64,000 bases of DNA from Blasia pusilla (taxonomy: Eukaryota > Marchantiophyta > Marchantiopsida > Blasiales): contig CM114271.1 in assembly GCA_050084515.1 (NCBI GenBank), forward strand, positions 7,502,001 to 7,566,000. Reading direction: 5' to 3'. Below, piece after piece: positions 11,651-20,983 of this stretch (positions are counted from its first letter, which is position 1; the number at the start of each line of letters is the position of its first letter). The notes under the pieces are model-generated. The model made no database searches. It was not told where the DNA came from and saw only the letters and a program-made list of their open reading frames with translations. The position numbers were made by a program, and so were the translations under genes.

Positions 11651-12707
11651 CTACACGGCACTTGCATTAATACCAACAATAACAACGATGGGCTCATGTA
11701 GAGGCTGTAAGGAGCTATACCAATCCTTATGATTGGTCATATGCCTAGATGCTCCACTATGGAGCACCCATGCATCTTCACTCTTTGACTTAGTGGAATG
11801 TTCTGCCTGTGTGCAAAACTCTTTGATTGCTACCCAAGCATCTACTTCATGTTCTCTTAGTTCTACAAAATTTCCAGACTCCTTCTTAGGTCTTAAACAA
11901 CCGTTCTTCTCATCCTGACTCCTCTTTCTACAATCTTTGATAAGATGACCTAGCTTACCATAATAAAAGCATTTGAAGGCTTTCCTTGGAAATTTCTTCT
12001 TGACATTTGAAATGTAATCATGATTTCTACCTCTCTGTACGTTGGCAGTAAATGTTGCATCACTTCCCTCTCTTGCTTTGAAGCGTATTTCCTCTTCTAC
12101 CAACATTGGACTAAATTGTTCAAAAGTAAGCGGCGTGGGTCTTACTTGAGTATTCAATGCAGTGACCAAACTGTCATACCTTGGAGGAAAAATCCTTATG
12201 CACTGACGTGCCAAATCTTCGCTAGACTTTGAAATTCCTATGGACGCCATTTGATCTTGAAGATTCTTGATCCTTGTCAAAAATTGCTCCACGCTTTCTC
12301 CTTCTAAAAATTTCTCTGACGTAAGCTGATTCTCCATATTTTAAATCCGAGTCTTATTCCTCATTTCATATTTTCTTCGGAATGTTCCACGCCTCAGCAA
12401 CAGTGGTCGTATGTTGAATGAGAGTCATTATAGAATCAGTTACATTCATGACAATCGCACATAGAGCATCAACGTTTATGTGTTTCCATGCCAGCAATAC
12501 AACAAGATCGATATCACCAAATGAAGATGATCATGCAGAACTCAAAGTAGCTTGTGGATTCGAATCGATCCTTGTGGATGTCTCCCAAATCTCAAATGAT
12601 TCGAGGACAGCTCTCATTTTGAACTTCCACAATGTATAGTTAGACCCATCTAACTTCCCTTCAACCAACGGGGGAGGGCAAGCATGAACTGACGAAGAAG
12701 TAGCCAT
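11651..12707 (-). pseudogene. Copia gag and protease (decayed)
   Basis: Gag probably starts at the ATG complementary to 12705-12707 (MATSSSVHACPPPLVEGKLD), with LDGSNYTLWKFKMRAVLE as in copia gag. The main open part at 11651-12337 has the UBN2-type region (FLTRIKNLQDQM), a zinc knuckle whose second Cys has become Tyr (CFYYGKLGHLIKDC), and the protease site mutated from Asp to His (WVLHSGASRHMT). Both changes would disable the products. Confidence 0.85.
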
Positions 12708-12762
12708 CTCTCAAGATTCTGTGCAAACACACTAGATCGCCAAATACAAAATACTGGAAAAC

Positions 12763-12780
12763 CTATTGCTTTGATATCAT
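12763..12780 (-). other. Copia primer-binding site (initiator tRNA-Met type)
   Basis: The minus strand reads TGATATCAAAGCAATAGG directly after the LTR end TCTCA. The usual plant copia PBS is TGGTATCAGAGC, so there are two mismatches. Confidence 0.7.
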
Positions 12781-12781
12781 A

Positions 12782-13081
12782 TGAGAAAACAAAAGTGACA
12801 AAATCACTGAAATCTTTATAAAACTTAGAGAAACAAAGTGGCCTAGTTCGTCCGTGCGCTCACAGAAGAGCTTCGATGGAACTTGAACATGGAGATAACT
12901 CGACATACGAGAATACGCTACCGCTGCGGCTCCCGACTATTTCTCTACTCGAGAAACTAGGGTTTTTTACCTATTTTTCTTTTTTCTATTAATAAATTTT
13001 TTTTTTCCAATTTTATCTAACCCTATTTTATCTATTTTATCTTACCCTATATTGCATCAAGATGCCCCGCACCCTGATGCA
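12782..13081 (-). repeat. 5' LTR of the truncated copia
   Basis: The LTR lies next to the PBS and ends TTCTCA on the minus strand. Its start is set near 13081 (TGCATCAGGG) but is uncertain because a near-perfect inverted repeat (ACCCTATATTGCATCA and its complement) spans 13034-13090. No second LTR exists to confirm the limits. Confidence 0.5.
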
Positions 13082-13230
13082 ATATAGGGTTAGATAATCC
13101 TAGTAACGCTACTCCATAAACCACCTACATCATATTACTAAGACTCCTTTGACGTCTAAGTCGGAACCATTAATCTAAGCTTCTCCTCATACAAGAGGGC
13201 TGATCAGATTAATAGTGCTCAGAGAAGTGG

Positions 13231-13588
13231 ATGTTGAGAATCCAACAAAGAATGCCACGACATTGTTTAACATTGAAGATTGGAGTTACGATCATGCTAT
13301 TATGGAATATGAATGGAGCAAAGGGACAAGCAGACGAGACTCGCTTGGTGATTGTTGGATTTGGTTGTCATGTTATTGATGTTGTAATCATGACCGGAAA
13401 AAAGATTGGAGCTCAAGTGTTTATTCCACACATTCCATTGATTGCATAAGATTCAAGATTACCTTTTGATTTACAACGATTTCAATTTCCTATTCGACCT
13501 GCCGCAATGACGATTAATAAGTCTCAAGGTCAAACATTACAGAGAGTTGGTATTTACTTGCCAAATCCTATATTTTCTCACAGAAAAC
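13231..13588 (+). pseudogene. Helitron helicase C-terminal part, first piece
   Basis: This is the PIF1-like helicase domain of RepHel. Readable pieces are GQADETRLVIVGFG, GAQVFIPHIP, then after a TAA stop [20 protein letters not shown] and [24 protein letters not shown] is the conserved late helicase motif. The reading stops at a precise insertion point (13588) and continues at 19162 with LYVALSRV. The N-terminal helicase between 5592 and about 13200 is missing. Confidence 0.85.
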
Positions 13589-13799
13589 TCTCGGGGGTCT
13601 CACTTCCACGGAAGAGACCCATCACGTATGACAAAGTATAGGGTTTTTTAATTCGATTTCAGAGAAGACTTATAAAGTTTTGTGGAAGAACTTAAGGATA
13701 TTTTTAATATAGAGAAACACTTATAATAACAATAGGGCATTATTAATTATAAGTCTGTAGATGGAAGATGTTTAAGGTAGTAAGAGGCAGATAAAAAAA

Positions 13800-14740
13800 G
13801 ATGAGACCAAATTTAGGGTTTACGATTTTTATTTTCATGTATAGGTGGTCATTTCAAGTTTTGACTTTTCCCTTCTATTCTTGGGCTTGGATTGCCTCTT
13901 TGGAAAAAGTTTCATGATTTTTGGAAGCCTTGTTGAGGGGGAGGGAAGAAAACTAGGGTTCAAGACGGTAGAGGATGGTTCTTAGTAGAAATGTTTCAAG
14001 GATTTGTTTTATTTTCATGTTCAATTTTTGTTCCAACCATTGGATGGTGTTGAAACTTGGCACGTGCCTTTGAATTTAATGCGTTGCAAACTTCAACGAT
14101 TCAGATCCGCTCTCTTGGCTTCTATACTCAAACAAATAATAAGAGACCACTATTAGGATTTACGATTTCTATTTTCATGCGTGGGTGGTCATTTCAAGTT
14201 TAGATTTTTTTTCTTGTGTTACTAGGCTTGGATTGCCTCTTTGGAAAATGTTTCATGATTTTTGGAACCCTGGTTGAGGGGGAGGGAAGAAAACTAGGGT
14301 TCAAGACGGTAGAGGATGGTTCTTAGTAGAAATGTTTCAAGGATTTGTTTTATTTTCATGTTCAATTTTTGTTCCAACCATTGGATGATGTTAAAACTTG
14401 GCACGTGACTTTGAATTTAATGCGTTGCAAACTTCAACGATTCAGATCCGCTCTCTTGGCTTCTATACTCAAACAAATAATAAGAGACCACTATTAGGAT
14501 TTACGATTTCTATTTTCATGCGTGGGTGGTCATTTCAAGTTTAGATTTTTTTCTTGTGTTACTAGGCTTGGATTGCCTCTTTGGAAAATGTTTCATGATT
14601 TTTGGAACCCTGGTTGAGGGGGAGGGAAGAAAACTAGGGTTCAAGACGGTAGAGGATGGTTCTTAGTAGAAATGTTTCAAGGATTTGTTTTATTTTCATG
14701 TTCAAATTTTTTTCCAATCATTGGATTTGTTTTTTTATTC
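13800..14740. repeat. Three ~340-bp tandem repeats in the left subterminal region
   Basis: The marker CAAGACGGTAGAGG recurs at 13961, 14302 and 14642, giving periods of 341 and 340. Units two and three are nearly identical; unit one is more diverged. They contain no open frame. Such arrays often bind transposase, but that is inference. Confidence 0.9.
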
Positions 14741-14805
14741 ATGTTCAAATTTTGTTCCAACCATTGGATTGGATTTTGTTCCAACCATTGGATGATCTCT
14801 AGTCC

Positions 14806-14846
14806 TCTAGACAATCTCTAGAGGACTAGAGATTGTCTCCCAATTG
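14806..14846. repeat. Perfect 17-bp hairpin before the transposase gene
   Basis: ATCTCTAGTCCTCTAGA is followed by its exact complement after a 3-base loop (CAA). It sits directly upstream of, or overlaps, the first open frame. Confidence 0.8.
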
Positions 14847-17800
14847 AATGAGGATGTTGGGGGTGATAGGGAGGTGTTCTTTGTGACACCATCTCCCACA
14901 GATCCTCAGCATGCCAATATGTCATACCTATTTAAGGTCAGGTGTAGGGTCTGTGGAAAGTTGCATACAAACATGTGCCCAGAGAAACTGAATTTGGATC
15001 ATAATTTGAGACAACACATGGTTAGCCGGGATCACTTGGATGCCTCTGAGGTCAAGGAGGCTTCTATGGAGATTGCATTGAGGTCTGGGAAGAGAGGAAG
15101 ACCAAGGAAAGCAGATACTAGGGATCAACACCGATCACATGGATCAATCCTGAGGTTCTTTACAGGAGATAAGTCCAACGTTGGGAGCTCTTCAGGGAAA
15201 GGTGGGTCAGATCCAGCAATAGATCCAGGACTAAGTTTGCTTTGTTGGGGATTGTGGGATGAAATGGTAAAGTGGAGAGGAGATCCGATGGATGTCAAGG
15301 CTGTTCTTGATGATCAAGAGGGAGGGGCCTTGTGGGATTGTGAGTTAACCTGTTGTGTACAGGTTTACAATCCTACTCTAGAGTCTATAGTGACCATTCA
15401 TGGTTGTTTTAGACACAAGCAATGTGAAAGGTTGTCTTACAATGGTGGCGGGTTTATGAACCTAACGTGTAGTAAATGTAAGTCAGTAAAGCGATTGGAT
15501 GATTTCCGTGGTCGGGTGCACAGGGAAGCAGAAGCTTTAGTGCAAAGAGGAGCCAGAGATACCAGTGGGGGGATACGGTTGGATTGTCTTACCAAGACAG
15601 AGCACAGAAAGCACGTTGCAAATTTAACTTCCAAATTCAGAAAGCAATGATGGCTTCTATCACAGTATGCTGCCAAAGTAGCTGCCTTGAGTACTAGGCG
15701 AAGGAAGCTAGAGGAATTATTAGGAGTAGCTATAGATAGGAAGGATCTAAGACTATTCCTTAGGAATATAGTGAATGGGCATAGGACTGGAGCATTTGGT
15801 GGCAAAGAAGGGTTATGGGATTTCATGACAGATGTTGCTAGAAATCTAACCACGGCTGCCAAGGGTTTTACGTATGGTAAGAGAACCAAAGCCATAGCCC
15901 AAGCAATGCTACAATTTGGTGGTAGGCAAGTGGCCCACTGCTTTCAGAAGAACTTAGGTGGTCCAAGTCTAAAAACATTGAAGCGAGATAGAGCCAAGAT
16001 ACCACCCTTCAGAGCTGGATTACGCAAAGAGATATTCTTGGAGGTGGGCAGAAATTTGTCTGCATCAAAGCAAACTCTTGGAATTGAAGGAGATGTCCCT
16101 GTAATATTTGCAGAGGATGAAACAAGGATTAAGGAGAGGCCCAGGTGAGTGTTTGAGATTCAATAAAAAAAATTATAAGCGAGATTCAATACAACAAATT
16201 ATAAGCCTTTGAGATTTTTTTTCCTTGTGAATACAACCTAACATTAAAGAGTCATGACTGACATATGGGAGGCCAAGTATGATACCCTGATTGGGTTTTG
16301 TGGGCCCAAAGAGGCACACCAATGTTCATATGGAATGGAAGTACTGGTCGGGGAGGGTGATGAGGGCTACCACAAGATTGTAAGTACTTTCCAAGGTTAT
16401 TGTAAAGGCATGTATGCAAGAGTTGTCATTGTAAATCCTCTTCATGAATCTATGCCTAAATTGGCCATCTGTGTTACTGTCACGTGTAACAAGTTCAGTG
16501 CAGACTGGGTGAGACAACAGTGGGTGCAGCTGAAAGAAATATGGGATGAGTATTGTCGGCTTGATGTCGGGTCGTTATTAGGACATCCTAGTGACAGGGA
16601 TGCTCGTCGTAGAAAACTAATGATGGAGGATTTTAGGGGTGTTAGCTCTACTGCACGTAGGTATAGTGTGGGGTGGGAAGGATGGCAATATTCTGTCTCT
16701 ATTCTTCCTAATGGTGATCTGTATGGCTTTGGAGACCAAGATGCACCTCACAATGGGAAGAAAGCAATTAATCGATTAGATAGATGCTCAACTACTTGTG
16801 TCCTTGGAAATCAACATGCATCTCTGTCATATGTCACAAATGTCTATAACCACTAAAGAATTCACGAGCATGGCTTGAAGTGGGATGATGTGAATAGGAC
16901 TGATAGGCAAAATTGGGCTGGGCCTCAACGAATTGCTTCAAAGAGAGTGCAAGCTTGTTTGCAGGATATGTTTGAGAGAATGGATGTTCGCCATGACAGA
17001 AGCCTAGGGACCCAACTATACTTGGAGGTTTGTGGTAATTACATTGATATTTTCTTCTCACGTAAGCATGACTTGAGAAGTCGTGTAGTTTTGGCATCTA
17101 AAGTGTCGTGGTTCTTTCGACCTTGAGACTTTGGCTGAGACATGGTGATCATTCTGTGACAGGGAGTGTAGGATCTGTGACAAAGAAGAACATGATATCA
17201 GTGCAAGCTTTCCATGATATCAACATGTCTTGCCATTTTATTGTATTACTAATGTGTGCTTTCCGTGACAAGTATCCATACTTGCAAGTTCCATTTCACC
17301 TCCTAGGATTTGATTGTTGTGAGATCTTCTTCAGCAAGGTAGATGGAATGAGTGGCCATGAACAGAACTATGATTTTGGGTCTTTGTTGGATAGTGCAGT
17401 GGGGTTGAATAGACTGGCTAGCTTGGAATTTGGACCAGAAGGATTAAAGATTGGCGGGTCTCATCCAAAGCAAGATCACGTGTGGGGAACTTTCCATCCG
17501 TTAGGTATAGGAGAAGATGCTCCTAATCTGTTTGACTATTCATTAATTCAGACTAATGAGATGGTAGTTCATGCCCTTAAAGAGGGTTTGGAAGAAGCAA
17601 AATCAATATTGACCAGGTTGAGTAGGTCTCCTAGGTCCTCTTTGCCTACAGGTCAGAGGCGATGGTGGTTGCATCCACAAGATGTGGAGGCAGAGACGTG
17701 GCCTTATTCTCATTATAAATGAGGCAGTTGCATGTGATGACTCTGAGGATTTCGTTGAACATAGACCAACAGTAGGTCCTTGCCCACCCAAGGAGTCTAG

Positions 17801-18668
17801 AGTTGATGAAACAAAAATTGATAACCCAATGCAGAGGGATTTCAATAGTCTTGATGCTTGGGAAAGTGATGCACCAACCTTTGTTGAGTTTAGAGTGATT
17901 GGTGAGGACTTGGCTGAGGATGCAGATAACAATCCATCCATATAGACAGAAATATTGGGACATGAGGTAAGGCATGTATTCGGTTCAATTGTGCAGGAGT
18001 GCACAGATGGAGTTCCTTGTCAAGTTGTGCCTACTGTGACATTTCAAGGCAGAATATACTACAAGTCCACTTTGGTGAGTGATTGGGCCTGCAATCATTT
18101 CATTTCTAAAGATAGGCTAACACGGATGTCACAGAAAACATATTACACTATAGGTAAGGTAAAAGAACCAAGTAATCTAGATTGCCCAACTTGTTATGTT
18201 GACATTGGAAGTGATGTAGCTATTTTGTTTGAGTCTACTACACAAGTTGGACCTTCTACTAGATCAAGTAAGTCAAAGAAGAGAAAACAAAAAGACTTGG
18301 ATGAGAACAGAATAGTTCCTACAAAAGAGTTTTGGTTAGGTCGCATTCTATTCATCAAACAAAAATACCATAGTCAATGGGGTAGATGTAGATCTCCTAT
18401 TGATCTTTTGGACCGACCTGTCCCAAAAGATGGACAGACAGGCAGTGTTTGTCAGATATTGTGCAATTGGTATCGGCGAACAGGTAAGAGCAACACCTTG
18501 TTCACATATGATGCATGTGATGGCCAATATATAGACATTGAAATGGTAATTTCAAATGTGAGTTTGTCCATGAAACCAAGTCTTACATCCAGGATATATG
18601 AATTGGATAACAGTGATTTACAAGTGATCAATGATTACATCCGCAGCGTGTCGTCTTTTGCCAAGTGA
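14844..18668 (+). pseudogene. Transposase-like protein of the 13589-19162 element
   Basis: A frame runs through a zinc-finger region (CRVCGKLH with later His pairs, BED/C2H2-like), an AT-hook (KRGRPRK), and a core with VIFAEDETRIKERPR. A GTGAGT donor at 16145 opens an intron, and coding resumes near 16250 (YDTLIGFCGPKEAHQC, HNGKKAINRLDR, HGLKWDDVNRTDRQNW, YLEVCGNYIDIF, FDCCEIFFSKVDG). The tail (17955-18668) has a Lys/Arg-rich nuclear-signal-like stretch. In-frame stops at 15648, 16854 and 17943 and frameshifts near 17115 and 17680 kill it. The acidic EDE-type core is consistent with a cut-and-paste transposase. Its start codon and family are unknown. Confidence 0.65.
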
Positions 18669-18737
18669 TGTGCATGTTATAGTGTGAAGTCATTTTCTGA
18701 GTTTATGATAGGCTAGTTTTGGGAGGGGATAGATTAG

Positions 18738-18800
18738 GGGGATGACGGAGTGGCCATATGAGCATCCTGCCCATACAGAGGTTCAATTCCTCTCCGTCAT
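18738..18800 (+). other. tRNA-like remnant
   Basis: A 7-bp acceptor-like stem (ATGACGG with CCGTCAT) encloses a perfect T-arm (AGAGGTTCAATTCCTCT). The middle is only about 28 nt, too short for normal D and anticodon arms, so this is a truncated tRNA or tRNA-derived sequence rather than a working gene. Confidence 0.35.
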
Positions 18801-19022
18801 AGGTGTCAAAGTAATGGGGAAAATGGAAGTTGCACTAAATATTGATTCAATGGAAACATGCACATAATTCCACCTTACATATCATACTATGTTTGGCAGT
18901 GGCTTGGGTATTGCTGAAAGCTTTTGATAGCCTATTATCAAGTGCAACAATACAAGATCGCCCCGCGAAGGGTACTTATCTTTACTTTCAAGCCCCTAAA
19001 CAAATCTACGTCGTAAGTGAAA

Positions 19023-19135
19023 TTTATAAGTTAGGGGTTAGAGGTCGGAAACCCCTAACTTATAAGTGATTAGTCACTAAATTACCTACGACGTTTTGGG
19101 GTTTCCGACCCCAAAACGTCGTAGGTAATGTAGGA
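19023..19135. repeat. Two perfect hairpins near the transposon right end
   Basis: The first stem is TTATAAGTTAGGGGTT with its complement; the second is ATTACCTACGACGTTTTGGGG (21 bp) with its complement around a 7-base loop. The two share GGTCGGAAACCCC-type sequence. They lie within ~140 bp of the right terminus and may be transposase sites or cruciform structures. Confidence 0.85.
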
Positions 19136-19161
19136 GGTATACATAGAGTGTCCCCCCCGAG

Positions 19162-19305
19162 AGAAAACTATATGTTGCCTTATCTAGAGTAGGTTCTAGC
19201 AATTCAATCCATATGATGATTGATAGTCAAAATCCACCAAACAAAGAAATGAAATATTATAATGCTTATACTAGAAATGTTGTATATAGTGAAGTGTTAT
19301 ATTGA
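19162..19305 (+). pseudogene. Helitron helicase extreme C-terminus
   Basis: The frame resumes with RKLYVALSRVGSSNSIHMM, then IDSQNPPNKEMKYYN, and closes with a TGA at about 19303. LYVALSRV is the final conserved helicase motif of Helitron proteins. It joins in frame to 13588 once the inserted transposon and one target-site copy are ignored. Confidence 0.9.
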
Positions 19306-19462
19306 GAAAATTATAGTTAGAGTTTTGAGATATTTCTTCTTCTTCAATTTTTTTCTAATGACGATATTCTATGTCTTCTTCACTAAGAACTTTGGTATAT
19401 CTTATTATATTATATTAAAATAAAATAAATAGTTATATATTTTTAGTATTGTAAAATTTGAT

Positions 19463-19492
19463 GCCGGTGCATCGCATGGGCATTCTCACTAG
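19463..19492 (+). mobile_element. Helitron 3' terminus (hairpin plus CTAG)
   Basis: A GC-rich hairpin (GCCGGTGCATCGCATGGGC) is followed by ATTCTCA and CTAG, with T next. This is the classic Helitron 3' end (short hairpin ~10 bp before CTRR, insertion before T). Confidence 0.85.
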
Positions 19493-19493
19493 T

Positions 19494-20846
19494 TGTGGTT
19501 ATGGGAACTTTCAAATATCATGCAACGTGAGAAGTCAAAATTGATGTTGTAGTTGCAAGACATTTGCGAATTTGACCCTAAACGTATTTGCAGTGTGCAC
19601 TCAAAAATCATAATCACAAAATAGTTGTAAATTTGAAATTTTGACTAGGAAGCAACCATAAATCCCTTGTTGTGATGCCTGAGCTGCCCCAAGATAACCC
19701 TATTCAAATTTTACCGCCAAAAAATGTCCAACTAAAGTATGCCAATGATTTAGGCTTAGATATGTCTTATTTGGGAGGTGACCTAGCTATCAAGACGCGA
19801 AATCAGCCAATTTATTGATCAGAGAAAGGCATGGGAAACATCATTTAGAGAACTTAAAAACAACCACTTGCTACAAGCATTCTCCCTATTTCCATGTTCT
19901 TAATATATTCAAAATTACTTTACCTATTTTCTTGGAGGTGAAACTTTGGATGCTTAGCTTATACACATGCCTATTCAAGAATTCAAGAGGAGTTGATAAC
20001 ATCCACGGGCACCAAATGCAATGAATCCAAGTTAACACAATAGCAAGCTATAACTCATACTACTTACGTTACAGGTGGAATCAAGCCCTACTAGAGGAGT
20101 TGACGGTGATCATGAAATAACCACTTGAACTCGTTGTAGATCTATCCTCTGCCAAAGCTGCACATCTAATCACACGTCTAAAGGAGGCCCGTGAGGATGG
20201 CAATATCTTTGCGGTACCTGATGATGCACATCACACAAGTGATGATGGTGAGTTGTTGCGCGCCCCTACATCATATGTTGATAGTATCTATGGATACCGT
20301 TCAACAATAGTATACTTACAAAATACAAGTAGTTCATACCAAGGAACATTGCACGGAGAATCTATGAAAAAACAAAAGTGTGCCTGATTGACCAAGACTC
20401 ATGATCAAGTATGTTATATGCTCAATTAATTGTTAGGCACTTTTAATTTCATTAGTTTTTACTTTCATGCATATGTACGCTTACTTTCATATGTTGGGCT
20501 TACACTAATATTTTATTGTTGTTATCCTATATCCACAGGTAGGTTTTTTATTGCACTTATGTCATGTGCATATCTTTCCTACTCTCAACGACCTATTTTG
20601 GGTGTTCATAGTTTGGTTTATTAATTTATGCCTTGAGATTCAAATACTACGTTCACGAATTGTGCAAATGTTATGTGTTGGCAGAATTTTGGCACTATGT
20701 TGCTATTGATCCAACCATGTCATTTGTTGTGTAGAAAAATCCTTGCGAGCCACTCTCCGCTAGCAATGATTACCGTACGCCAACCAATACCATCCGGGGT
20801 CTTGATGATACGCAACCAAAAAGACAATTGTCTGATAAGACGAACT
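19494..20846. other. No firm gene; one exon-like open stretch
   Basis: Most of the stretch is AT-rich with no motif. On the plus strand 20123-20386 is open without an ATG and has coding-like composition (KAAHLITRLKEAREDGNIFA, then TSYVDSIYGY), ending in TGA. I do not recognise it; it could be an old exon of the gene that reappears at 25650. Confidence 0.3.
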
Positions 20847-20940
20847 TGTAGTTTGTTTGAGCAGAATTGCTGAGCGGAAAGTTTTTGGTCACTTCCATTC
20901 ATTATGTGATGTTTTTTATTACATGAGCATGCAGCTAAGT
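20847..20940. repeat. Direct repeat flanking the second copia (left copy)
   Basis: TGTAGTTTGTTTGAGCAGAA and the following ~75 bp, including GCAGCTAAGTGCT, match 25533-25620 with several indels. The pair encloses the copia but is not placed like its LTRs. Confidence 0.7.
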
Positions 20941-20983
20941 GCTCATTGCAGTAGCATTTACGTTTTTGTATAAATGTTTACGT

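Larger units (their letters stand above)
9944..13081 (-). mobile_element. Ty1/copia element, 3'-truncated
   Basis: On the minus strand the order is 5' LTR, primer-binding site, gag with zinc knuckle, protease, integrase and the start of RT. Everything after early RT, including RNase H and the 3' LTR, is missing at the junction with gypsy copy D (9943/9944). Stops and frameshifts are common. Confidence 0.85.
13589..19162 (+). mobile_element. 5.57-kb TIR DNA transposon of unplaced superfamily
   Basis: The ends were found because the element splits the Helitron helicase codon series HRKL/YVALS. Left end TCTCGGGGGTCTCAC and right end GTGTCCCCCCCGAGA form short inverted repeats, flanked on both sides by GAAAAC (13583-13588 and 19163-19168). 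The repeat/duplication border is ambiguous by 1-2 bases (TSD 4-6 bp). Inside are a left-end hairpin (13595-13620), three ~340-bp tandem repeats, a spliced transposase pseudogene, a tRNA-like remnant and two perfect hairpins near the right end. I do not recognise the superfamily. Confidence 0.85.
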
